The notes under the pieces are model-generated. The model searched no databases, had not been told where the DNA came from, and saw only the letters and a program-made list of their open reading frames with translations. Source: Flavobacteriaceae bacterium F08102 (lineage in GTDB: Bacteria; Bacteroidota; Bacteroidia; Flavobacteriales; Flavobacteriaceae). From it: 64,000 nucleotides of DNA. The position numbers and the translations under genes were made by a program. This document shows, one piece after another, positions 55,816 to 64,000 of this stretch. The stretch spans positions 58,066-122,065 of the forward strand of contig JALKAY010000006.1 in assembly GCA_023015935.1 (NCBI GenBank). The letters are read 5' to 3'. Each line of letters opens with the position of its first letter. Positions within the stretch are counted from its first letter, which is position 1.

Positions 55816-57477
55816 TTAGAATCCAGGATTTTGTGGCATCTTTTTTTCAAGGTTGGAATCGATTACCGATTGTGGAATTGGGAGTAAAATGTCACGATTC
55901 GGATCAATCGTACTAGAGCCACGATGATTATATTTGATAGTACGTTCTGCCCATTTTCCGGTTCGTAAAAGAGTATACCTTCTCGGTTCTTCAGCCATTA
56001 ATTCTCTTGCTCGTTCATCTAAAATAAAATCAATATCAATATCATTCGCCGTAATAGGTGAAGCATGGCTTCGCGACCTAAGGATATTTATGGTATTTGC
56101 GGCGGCATCTGTTTCACCCAGTTTAAATTCGGCTTCCGCTTTTAATAGATACGTGTCTGCAGCTCTCAAGTATATTTGATCGTAAAATGATTCTCTATTT
56201 CCAATGGGGTCTACTGGATCGGCCCAATCATATTTTCTACTGAACGGCCACTCTTCAATGCCATTATGATCATCACTAATATCCTCACTCCAATCTAAGT
56301 GTATTACATCACCGTAATTTTTTCCCGGAGGTAAGATATCTGCAGGGTACGGCGCATTCCCTGCTGCATCGCGGTATGTAAAAGATTTTCTAATAGCATA
56401 TTCGGAGAATCGATCATCATTAGGATCATCGAAATTATTCAACGCCCATTTGGTCAATGAGGAGCGTCCATTTCCGTATCCTCCTCTATCAGCAGTTACT
56501 TGTAAATCTAAATTTCCGCTTCTGTATCTCGAAGTGTGATGCATGGCCATAATTGGGTAATTCCCCCCTCCCAAAACATTCTTTTTAAATTGAAATACCC
56601 ATAAGGCTTCAGTATTCCCTTCTTCCCGATTGGTATTTCCTTCCTTAAACATATCCATAAATGCAACACCGTCTTGATCCGCTTGTACACCGTAACGTTC
56701 AGTAATGAGGCGATAACTTGGGTTGTTTACTACTTTATTGGCCCAATAAAGGGTGCTGTCAGGTTTATTTAAGGTCAAATAGATCTCAGCAATATAATGC
56801 TGTACAGCGCCTTTGGTCATTCTTCCAGTTAACGAGCCTTCTACGGGTATAAAAGGTTCAGCATAACGTAAGTCCTTAATAATTTGCTGTCTTACCTTGT
56901 TTACAGGAGCTCGTTCCCAGTCTGTCCTAATAATACCATTACTTGAAGGGGTTAAATTCAAAGGAACATCTCCCCAGAGATAGGTAAGGTGTCGATAGGC
57001 AAAAGCACGAGCTACTTTGGCCTCAGCTAAAATTAAGTGCTTATTTTCCGCTTCACTTAACTCATTTCCGCTCCAATCAATGTCATCTCTTTCTTCCACA
57101 TTTTTAATAATCTCATTCGATGAGTTTACAATTTCATATAGCCAAAGAAAAACATCTTCATATACACTATAATCGGGTTTGTTTCTAGCATTCCAATCTA
57201 CAGATACTTTAGATACGCCATTTCCACTGTGATTTGCAGCAAACATATCGGTACCAGACATGGTTACATCAGTTATTAGGGAAGAGCTAGAATTTATCCC
57301 TTCTCGTTCATAACGCATAAGCGCATAAAGTCCGTTAATTCCTGATTCCAACCCTGCTAAATCCGAGTATAACTTCTCAGCATAAATAACGTTGGGTGGA
57401 TTTTCGTTTAACAAATCATCACTACAGCTACTAATTATTAGTAGGGTTGTAAAAAGGCTAATTACTATTTTTTTCAT
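55816..57477 (-). CDS. RagB/SusD-family outer-membrane nutrient-binding lipoprotein
   Basis: 553 residues. Signal peptide with lipobox ISSC (Cys18). TPR-like helices and SusD blocks are seen: SGINGLYALMRYEREG, AEAKVARAFAYRHLTYLWGDVPL, LLKAEAEFKLGETDAAANTINILRSR, DERARELMAEEPRRYTLLRTGKW and LLPIPQSVID. It sits on the cell surface and delivers ligand to the SusC partner, whose gene ends 12 bases before it. With two phosphoesterases downstream the ligand is plausibly a phosphorylated compound, not a plain glycan. Confidence 0.95.
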   Translation of the reverse strand: MKKIVISLFTTLLIISSCSDDLLNENPPNVIYAEKLYSDLAGLESGINGLYALMRYEREGINSSSSLITDVTMSGTDMFAANHSGNGVSKVSVDWNARNKPDYSVYEDVFLWLYEIVNSSNEIIKNVEERDDIDWSGNELSEAENKHLILAEAKVARAFAYRHLTYLWGDVPLNLTPSSNGIIRTDWERAPVNKVRQQIIKDLRYAEPFIPVEGSLTGRMTKGAVQHYIAEIYLTLNKPDSTLYWANKVVNNPSYRLITERYGVQADQDGVAFMDMFKEGNTNREEGNTEALWVFQFKKNVLGGGNYPIMAMHHTSRYRSGNLDLQVTADRGGYGNGRSSLTKWALNNFDDPNDDRFSEYAIRKSFTYRDAAGNAPYPADILPPGKNYGDVIHLDWSEDISDDHNGIEEWPFSRKYDWADPVDPIGNRESFYDQIYLRAADTYLLKAEAEFKLGETDAAANTINILRSRSHASPITANDIDIDFILDERARELMAEEPRRYTLLRTGKWAERTIKYNHRGSSTIDPNRDILLPIPQSVIDSNLEKKMPQNPGF

Positions 57478-57489
57478 GTTATTTTATTT

Positions 57490-60400
57490 TTAAAATCCAA
57501 GGGTTAATCCGAGCGTAATTTCTTTTTGTAAAGGAAGTATTCCTGCCTGATCAATTGGGTTTACCAATTCTGGATCACCAGCAGTCCAATTAGTGAACGT
57601 GTGCAAGTTTCTGCCAGAAGCGAACAATTGAAGTTTGTTAAGTTTGATTTTTGATAAGACTTTTTCTGGGAAATTATATGAGAGTGTAACATCCTTTAGG
57701 CGGATGAAACTAGCGTCTTCGTAAATTTGAGCCGACTTTACTTCATCATCATTTCTATAAAATTCATTGGTAGGATTTGTTGGTGTCCACCAATTTTTTT
57801 TCAAAACATTTCTTCTAATTTCAGCAGCTGTATTGTCTCCCAATAACTTATTTAGTCTTGTAGCGCCGTGAGATCCAACAAAAAACACTTCTAAGCCAAA
57901 GTTTTTATACCGGAAACTATTACTTAATCCCCAGGTAAATTTAGGGTCTTGTTGCCCTATGATTTGTCGGTCTTTATCATCTAATATTCCGTTCTTATCA
58001 ACATCTTCAACTTTCGCATCTCCTGGTACTCTATCGTATATGGCAGCTTCGTCTTCTTCACCTAATTGCCAAACACCAATCATTTTATGTGCAAAGTTCA
58101 CAGATATGGGATGGCCAACAAACCACGCGTTCGCTAGATCATCTACCTCTTCTCCGTTACCTTGTAGGTTACCATACAATGAGACTATTTTATTTTTATT
58201 GGTGGCAAAGTTTCCAGAAATCTTCCAATTAAAATCTTGGGTAGTGTAAGGAATGGCTGATAAAGAGAGTTCTAAGCCTTGAGTTTCAGTTTCTCCAATG
58301 TTCTGAGTTACTTGATTAATTCCGTGAACAGAAGAGATAGTTCTGTTTAATAATAAATCGGAAGTCTTAGTTTTATACATATTTAAGTCCCCAAAAATTC
58401 TGTTATTATATAATCCAAAATCCACTCCTACATTTAATGTAGTACTCGATTCCCAGCCTAAATCTGGATTCCCAATTACACTTGGAACATAACCAACTAA
58501 AGACACATCGCCTGCTAATGTATTTCGGTCTCTTAATCTTGTGATTGAGGAATACGGGTCTACAGCTTGATTTCCATTAACACCTAAGGATAATCGTAGC
58601 TTTAATTGATTGATAATATCGGAGTTTTCAAGGAAAGATTCTTTAGAAACATTCCACCCTAAGGCTACTGACGGAAAGATTCCCCATTTATTGTCGGGTC
58701 CAAATCCAGAGAAACCATCACGACGCCCAGTCAATGTGACTAAGTATGTGTTATTAAATGAATAATTGAATCTAATCATTTGGGAAATAAGCGCTGTCCG
58801 TTGGTATTGATTTTCAGCTTCCAAGGAAGATGCTTGTGAAATACCAAAAAAAGAAAACTCATCGTTTGGGAAATTAACAGCTGTGAGTTCTTCGGTATAT
58901 TGCTCACTTTCTTCATAACTAAAAACCCCAGTAAAGAAAAGTGTATGTTTTCCGAACTCCTTATTATACGTTAAAATATTTTCAATTACATTGTTTTTAT
59001 ATTCCAGACTATAAATTGATGCGTAACCTGAATTGGCTTTTCCCAAAACGGTATTGCGTCCTGCATAGGTTTTGTGTTCAGACCAATTTCTTCTTATGCC
59101 TGTGTTCAGTCTGAAGTTTAGTCCTTCCAAAAAAGGAAAGCGAATGTTTATATAATTGTTTGATACAATTTGATTAGAATAATCGTTGTCTATATAGTTT
59201 TTGGCCTCCAAAGGATTTGCATCCGGAAACTCTGGCCATGGAAATAAATTTATTTCCCCGTTTTCATCAAAGGGGTTTGCAAGAAGTGGATTAATTTCAA
59301 AAACCGCTTCGTAGTCTATAGCATAGCCATCTCTATTGTCATAAGTAAATTGACTTTTTGTTCCAACGTCTAACCAATCTGTTACTTTGGTCTCCATATT
59401 TATTCTCCCAGAAATCTTTTTATACTGATCTGTTACCGATATACCTTCTACTTCGAGATAGTTGCCACCTACATAAAACTTAGTGTTTTCGTTCCCTCCA
59501 GTAATGGATACATTATGATTTTGAGTGTAGCCAGTTCTAAGTGAAAGATCAATCCAGTCGGTTTGCAGTCCAGCTTCATAATTTTGAATTTCAGTAGTGG
59601 TGAGTAAATCGGCATTACGCGTAGATTTGTATTCATAAAATTCTTTTCCTGTTAAAAATACGGGGAGATTAATAGCCTCTTGAACACCATATTTTCCTTG
59701 ATAATTTATCTTGGTCTTTCCTTTTCTGCCCATTTTAGTGGTTACTAAAATGACCCCATTAGCTCCTCTTGATCCATAAATGGCCGATGCAGAAGCATCT
59801 TTCAATACTTCTAAAGAAGCAATATCATTTACACTAATATCGTTTAAATCACCATAATAAGGTACACCATCTAATACGATTAAGGGGGCATTGCTTGCCA
59901 AAATTGAATTGCGACCTCGTATGATTATCGACTGCTCTCCAACGCTTCCAGCGGTGGTTTGACGAATTGTAACCCCCGGTATAGCACCCTGTAAGACTTG
60001 AGCAATATTTCTGTTAGGTACTAAATCGAGTCGTTCCCTAGAGACAGAGCCAACAGACCCTGTAATGTCACTTTTTTTCTGTGTACCGTACCCGATAACA
60101 ATGATTTCTTTTAACTTGTCATTATTGGGTAATAGCGTTACGTTTATCGTGGTTTTGTTACCTACTACAATGTCTTGGGTGTGGTATCCTACATAGGAAA
60201 ATTGAAGTACCGCATCACGATCATTTACAGTAATTGAATAAAGGCCATCTATATCGGTAACCGTACCTACCCCAGTGCTTTTTTCTATGATGTTTACACC
60301 GGGAAGTGGCTGTCCAATTTCATCGATTACTGTTCCTTTTATTTCTTTTGAAATACTTATTTCCTTCTTAATTTTCGGCATTTCTTGAACGGAAATACTT

Positions 60401-60726
60401 GAATTAATTTGCTTAAATTTTAGTCGCGCTTTCTGAGACAATCGTTCTAAGATTGTTAGAACAGAAATACTAGACGAGTTAATGCTTATTAGGGAGTCTA
60501 TGCGATGAATAGATTGGTCATACACAAAATGAAAATCGGTTTTGGCTTCGATCTCTTTTAAAATTTCTATCGGTGTAGCCTCTATTTTTAAAATTGATAT
60601 CTTTGTTTTTTTTAAGCTTTGTCCAACGATGTCATTTGCAAATATTGGATTAGCAAAGAATATAATAGCCAAATAAACAGATAGATTTGTAGCCGTTTTG
60701 ACTATAGGATGTTTGATTAATTTCAT
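57490..60726 (-). CDS. SusC/RagA-family TonB-linked outer membrane protein with STN signalling domain
   Basis: 1078 residues. Signal peptide 1-30. Residues about 45-115 form an STN (secretin/TonB N-terminal) domain, which in FecA-type receptors contacts an anti-sigma factor. Then come a carboxypeptidase-like domain (IKGTVIDEIGQPLPGVNIIE), the SusC linker KLKEIIVIGYGTQKKSDITG and the plug with DVNDIASLEVLKDASASAIY. The barrel follows to the C-terminus. It works with the SusD protein downstream. The STN domain plus upstream FecR and sigma genes indicates self-regulation by cell-surface signalling. Confidence 0.96.
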   Translation of the reverse strand: MKLIKHPIVKTATNLSVYLAIIFFANPIFANDIVGQSLKKTKISILKIEATPIEILKEIEAKTDFHFVYDQSIHRIDSLISINSSSISVLTILERLSQKARLKFKQINSSISVQEMPKIKKEISISKEIKGTVIDEIGQPLPGVNIIEKSTGVGTVTDIDGLYSITVNDRDAVLQFSYVGYHTQDIVVGNKTTINVTLLPNNDKLKEIIVIGYGTQKKSDITGSVGSVSRERLDLVPNRNIAQVLQGAIPGVTIRQTTAGSVGEQSIIIRGRNSILASNAPLIVLDGVPYYGDLNDISVNDIASLEVLKDASASAIYGSRGANGVILVTTKMGRKGKTKINYQGKYGVQEAINLPVFLTGKEFYEYKSTRNADLLTTTEIQNYEAGLQTDWIDLSLRTGYTQNHNVSITGGNENTKFYVGGNYLEVEGISVTDQYKKISGRINMETKVTDWLDVGTKSQFTYDNRDGYAIDYEAVFEINPLLANPFDENGEINLFPWPEFPDANPLEAKNYIDNDYSNQIVSNNYINIRFPFLEGLNFRLNTGIRRNWSEHKTYAGRNTVLGKANSGYASIYSLEYKNNVIENILTYNKEFGKHTLFFTGVFSYEESEQYTEELTAVNFPNDEFSFFGISQASSLEAENQYQRTALISQMIRFNYSFNNTYLVTLTGRRDGFSGFGPDNKWGIFPSVALGWNVSKESFLENSDIINQLKLRLSLGVNGNQAVDPYSSITRLRDRNTLAGDVSLVGYVPSVIGNPDLGWESSTTLNVGVDFGLYNNRIFGDLNMYKTKTSDLLLNRTISSVHGINQVTQNIGETETQGLELSLSAIPYTTQDFNWKISGNFATNKNKIVSLYGNLQGNGEEVDDLANAWFVGHPISVNFAHKMIGVWQLGEEDEAAIYDRVPGDAKVEDVDKNGILDDKDRQIIGQQDPKFTWGLSNSFRYKNFGLEVFFVGSHGATRLNKLLGDNTAAEIRRNVLKKNWWTPTNPTNEFYRNDDEVKSAQIYEDASFIRLKDVTLSYNFPEKVLSKIKLNKLQLFASGRNLHTFTNWTAGDPELVNPIDQAGILPLQKEITLGLTLGF

Positions 60727-60850
60727 AAAAAAATGTTTAATAATTTCTTTTATTAGTGATTGTTAAGCTGTAGCAGCTTGTTTAACTCAGCAAAAGTTTC
60801 TTGACAGGCTGCTTTTTTTTTTTTGTATTTTTATTTCATCGGCATCATTT

Positions 60851-61822
60851 TTAATTAGTACAATATCCAGATATCTCAACTTCGTTGGCTGAGGTGAACT
60901 GAAAATTTAGGGTTGGTTTTACGAAGGTGATATTCTCTAAAATACGTTGTAGGGAAGCATCTTTGAAAATTCCAGTGAATGCGCATTTCGCACTTTTTTT
61001 ATTGAGCAGTTTAATTTTGACATTGAACCATTTTTCTAGTTTTGGTAGTGCTGTTTCCAATTTTTCATCATCAAATCGCAAAATTCCATCTTTCCAACCT
61101 AAAAATTGGTCTACGTCTATTTTTTGTTTAGTGATACTTTTCGTTGATTTGTTGAAACGTGCTTGGTCTGATGGAGCTAATACTAGCGTGTCTTTTTCAT
61201 TCCAGTTTATACGTACTTTACCGGTAGCTAATGTGACAGCTATATCATTTTCGTCATCGTAGGCTTTAATATTAAAAGACGTGCCAAGAACGTGTGTAGA
61301 TACGTATGCGGTTTTTACAATAAATGGATGCGTAAGGTCTTTTTTGACATCAAAAAATGCTTCTCCAGAAAGGAGTACTTCACGAAGAGAATCATTAAAT
61401 TGCTCAGGGTATTCAATTTTACTCCCACTATTTAATTTTACTTTAGATCCATCTGGTAGTGTAAATGTTAGTTTTTTTCCAAACGGAGCTTCCTTCGTTA
61501 GTTTCGCGATCTTAACTTTTATCTGCTTTATTTTATGTGTGCCTGTACTGAAATTCAAACTCAGACCGCCTATCGTTAACGTGATTATTATAACAGCTGC
61601 GATTTTTATCCATTTTTTATACGCTGTTTTGAGATTAGGTTGGTCGATTTTGGGATAGATGTCATGGCGTATTTTAGCGGAATGTTTATCATTTAAAAAG
61701 ATGATTTTGTGATTCCGCTCTATCATCTTTTTTTCAAAAGAAGACAGCATTGATTCTTCTGCATTGGTGAGAAGACCTTTCTGTTTTTTTTTGAATAGTA
61801 TTTTAAGTTCTTGTTCTGTCAT
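60851..61822 (-). CDS. FecR-family anti-sigma factor
   Basis: 323 residues from the ATG at 61822 (MTEQELKILFKKKQKGLL); an upstream frame from 61867 is less likely. The N-terminal cytoplasmic part precedes one transmembrane helix (WIKIAAVIIITLTIGGLSL, about 87-105). The periplasmic FecR domain holds LTFTLPDGSKVKLNSGSKIEYPEQF and ends in a DUF4974-type module (LEKWFNVKIKLLN). It receives the signal from the SusC STN domain and controls the sigma factor encoded upstream. Confidence 0.94.
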   Translation of the reverse strand: MTEQELKILFKKKQKGLLTNAEESMLSSFEKKMIERNHKIIFLNDKHSAKIRHDIYPKIDQPNLKTAYKKWIKIAAVIIITLTIGGLSLNFSTGTHKIKQIKVKIAKLTKEAPFGKKLTFTLPDGSKVKLNSGSKIEYPEQFNDSLREVLLSGEAFFDVKKDLTHPFIVKTAYVSTHVLGTSFNIKAYDDENDIAVTLATGKVRINWNEKDTLVLAPSDQARFNKSTKSITKQKIDVDQFLGWKDGILRFDDEKLETALPKLEKWFNVKIKLLNKKSAKCAFTGIFKDASLQRILENITFVKPTLNFQFTSANEVEISGYCTN

Positions 61823-61964
61823 TTTGTGATCTCTAACTATAAATACCAAAACATCATAGTGTTTCACGGTTCATAATAGAGGTTTCACAATTTGATTACA
61901 TTTGGCTAATTTGTTAACTTAAAATTTACAAACGGAAAGTTTTGTCTGCCGAGAAGTCACCCCA

Positions 61965-62522
61965 TTATAAGAAGAACATAGAAAGGAGTATAGAAATGAC
62001 CTTTTCCATATTTTTTCTTATTGAATTAAGTGCTAGTGATAATTGATTGTCCACCGTGCGTTTAGAGATACCTACTTTGTCAGCGATTTCTTCATTACTT
62101 AACCCTTCATCTCGGCTTAATGTGAAAATCTCTCGGCATCTTGATGGTAATTTGGTGATGTAGTTCTTTATATGGAAGTTTATTTCATCTACATCGTGAT
62201 TCAGTTCAATTGCTGATGTTATCGACAGTTCATTACAAACCGCTAATTGAACTTTATTGAATTTTTTGTCTCTAAGTACATTGTAGGTTTTATAGCGTAC
62301 GGCCTGGTGAAGATATGCTTCAATATGATCAGAAGAAATCACTTTGCGCCTGTTCCAGTAGTCTAGCCATACTTCTTGCAAGATATCTTTAGATTCAACC
62401 TCATCCATGATAATTGATTGTGCAAAAACATATAGTTTCTTCCATAATCTATTGTACAAACGAGTATAAGCGATTTTGTCAGAATTCGCTATGCGTTTAG
62501 CAAGCTCTAAATTAGAATACAT
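61965..62522 (-). CDS. ECF RNA polymerase sigma-70 factor (Bacteroidota FecI-like)
   Basis: 185 residues. Sigma region 2 covers AYTRLYNRLWKKLYVFAQSI and DILQEVWLDYWNRR. Region 4 covers LPSRCREIFTLSRDEGLSNEEIADKVGISKRTVDNQLSLALNSIRKNM, with the helix-turn-helix. It precedes the FecR gene by 142 bases and with it should control the SusCD genes through trans-envelope signalling. A consensus site for this factor could not be read from one locus. Confidence 0.95.
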   Translation of the reverse strand: MYSNLELAKRIANSDKIAYTRLYNRLWKKLYVFAQSIIMDEVESKDILQEVWLDYWNRRKVISSDHIEAYLHQAVRYKTYNVLRDKKFNKVQLAVCNELSITSAIELNHDVDEINFHIKNYITKLPSRCREIFTLSRDEGLSNEEIADKVGISKRTVDNQLSLALNSIRKNMEKVISILLSMFFL

Positions 62523-63066
62523 TTTTTGCGTTTCTTTAGATTCGCGAATCTAATTAGTTTAAGGTGCGATTAGTTTATGGAAATGTAAAATTTTGTTAAG
62601 AAGATGTAAAGTTTACTACCAACTAAACAGAAGTTCAACTTAAGGATATGATAAAAACATATCCTGTGCAATGAACGCATAATTGTTGATTTTCAGAAGT
62701 TTTAGATCTATAAGTATGGGATGTTTAAGGGAAGTTAGTTTGAAGAAGTAAATTTTTTTATGGTTTTCACGAACCACAGCTGTATTAATCAAGGTGTTGA
62801 GGTTGTCTTGATTATTGATGTATGAATTAAGAAGTGTAGGTTGGTACAACGGTCGGTTTTTGGTTTGTGATAAATTTTATCAAATAGATTTTAAAAAGCT
62901 CAATTTATGTAGAGGTCTTTTGAATCATCAAATTTAGATGTTTATTAATTTAGGTACAATCGATAAAATCTCTACAGATGCAAAGAACGATCACATATAG
63001 TCTGAGGCAGTACTGTGATTCTAAATTTCCTAAGCGCTGTAGTTTTTTGATATACTATTCATTCAC
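62523..63066. other. Intergenic region between the sigma factor and the OmpA remnant
   Basis: 544 AT-rich bases. A 69-codon frame at 62640 has no domain and is probably fortuitous. No terminator or clear promoter for the sigma gene was recognised. Confidence 0.4.
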
Positions 63067-63780
63067 TTAGTTCAAATGTAGTATATCGATAACAACTCTT
63101 CTGTTCTTTTTTCTGTTTTCAGGAGAAGTATTTGGAACGAGTGGTTCGGTTTCTCCTTTGGAACCTAGTGTGATACGTTCTTTTGTTATGCCTTGTTCCA
63201 TTAGGTACTCGGCAACCGCCAATGCGCGTTCACGTCTCACTTTATCATTGATCAATTCGTTTCCTAAATTGCAGGTATGTCCAGTAATAGCAAGTTCGAT
63301 AGTATTATCCTTCTTCAATAAGATCGCGACTTGATTCAATCGTTCCCTAACACTTGACGTGAGGTCAGTCTGATTTACAATCCCGAATACTAGAGGGGGC
63401 TCTATATAGGCGACATCCTCTTTATTTAGGATTGGTGTCATTGGTGTATCCGCTGTTTGGGGTATTTCGGTTACCCTCTCTTTTTCGGCAGGTGGTTCTA
63501 CCTCGGGAGATACTTCCGCAAGGGGTTGGTTTTTGGTTGCTACTTCAGGTTGTTTTTTATCAAATCCAAATCCGAGTTTTATCTGAATTCCCACAGAGAG
63601 GTGTTGGGTATCATCAATGATGTTTGACGTTGATAATATGCCATTGGCTTTGGTATTGTTGATGCCTGTTGGGCTGTAACTTACTAAGTTTTTGTTTTGC
63701 TTAGAATCATGTAGGTCTGTCAGGCCGTAATCAGCATAAACCAGATCAATCTCAAAAGTTGTGTGCGAATTGCATTTGTT
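63067..63780 (-). pseudogene. OmpA-family outer membrane protein, 5' part replaced by insertion-sequence DNA
   Basis: The frame opens without an ATG from the right. It reads a beta-barrel-like stretch (FEIDLVYADYGLTD, then DTQHLSVGIQIKLGFGF), a Pro/Glu-rich linker (63480-63570) and a C-terminal OmpA domain with GHTCNLGNELINDKVRRERA and NRKKNRRV. A GTG at 63594 could start only the linker and OmpA part. The N-terminus and signal peptide are missing, and bases right of about 63780 encode an insertion-sequence ORF on the opposite strand. I take it as truncated by transposon insertion; the exact junction, between about 63760 and 63806, is unresolved. Confidence 0.7.
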
Positions 63781-64000
63781 TTCAGATTTTGTAAAAAAGA
63801 ATAGCCTTGGACAATTATCTAGAACTATTAAAATTAATTCTACCAGAATTTCTAATTAATCACTTCGATTTAGTTAAAAATACTAAGAATGATGAAGTTA
63901 TGCATCTCTATTTTGAAGAACGCAATGTAACACCCTAAGAAGAAGCTAATCGTATTTTGATAGCTCATGGATTCCATAAAGAAATTACGATTCAAGATTT
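63781..64000 (+). mobile_element. ISAon1-type insertion sequence, N-terminal transposase ORF with an internal stop, left end only
   Basis: From a TTG at 63807 the plus strand encodes LDNYLELLKLILPEFLINHF, then HLYFEERNVTP, a TAA at 63936-63938, and in the same frame EEANRILIAHGFHKEITIQD to the window edge. This is the pattern of the N-terminal region protein of ISAon1-type transposons. The stop falls where related proteins have a lysine-like position, so this copy is probably inactive. The terminal inverted repeat and the catalytic ORF lie outside or were not recognised. Confidence 0.65.

Noticed and set aside
60811..60823. T-run after a hairpin upstream of susC, looking like a terminator
   Set aside because: The T-run is on the plus strand, but both flanking genes are on the minus strand, where it becomes poly-A in the leader.
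62640..62849. 69-codon minus-strand frame near the sigma factor
   Set aside because: No domain, AT-rich intergenic composition.

Overview
The window looks like a chromosomal segment from an AT-rich member of the Bacteroidota, most probably Flavobacteriaceae. The support is a SusC/SusD pair with an ECF sigma/FecR cascade, DUF5687- and DUF4920-type proteins, -7 promoter elements of the TAnnTTTG type, almost no Shine-Dalgarno sites, and the flavobacterial gene pairs rsgA-dtd and DUF4920-mnmD. No rRNA, tRNA, CRISPR array or phage was recognised. The ends are open: a DUF3857-type gene runs off the left edge and an ISAon1-type insertion sequence runs off the right edge.

Layout. 1-5.3 kb: partial DUF3857 protein, dtd, rsgA, an SRPBCC/GyrI-like protein, tag, and an amino-acid-oxidase-like gene broken by one in-frame TGA. 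5.3-13.2 kb: a biosynthetic block with YceI, FAD monooxygenase, methyltransferase, type III polyketide synthase, enoyl-reductase-like SDR, FabZ-like dehydratase and FabF-like ketosynthase in overlapping order, then after two minus-strand genes a dedicated ACP and its phosphopantetheinyl transferase. This set could build a fatty acyl chain, cyclise it to a phenolic or pyrone ring, then methylate and oxidise the ring. 13.2-31 kb: mostly housekeeping and degradative genes (Lrp regulator divergent from a methionine gamma-lyase-type enzyme, FabV, CDF exporter, Zn metalloprotease, prolyl oligopeptidase, DoxX, DinB, glutamate dehydrogenase, PheS, retropepsin-like protein, PurM). 31-47.5 kb: a DUF5687 ABC exporter, an orphan coiled-coil protein, NhaC, a Gfo/Idh oxidoreductase, an ABC system with a His-rich FtsX-type permease plus a DUF3299-like protein, Asd, TrhO, a MazG-like protein, IlvE, then DUF4920 lipoprotein, haem lipoprotein and MnmD.

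47.9-64 kb is envelope-rich: an OmpA/PD40 protein, a TonB receptor behind a His-rich membrane protein (probably metal uptake), a frameshifted ArsC/Spx-like pseudogene, and a FecI-FecR-SusC-SusD locus followed by two exported metallophosphoesterases. The last of these reads as a sensing and uptake system for an organophosphate compound. At the right edge the 5' part of an OmpA-type gene is replaced by insertion-sequence DNA.

Calls come from reading the given translations and raw bases; no homology search was run. Family names are from motif recognition, and residue numbers away from counted motifs are approximate.
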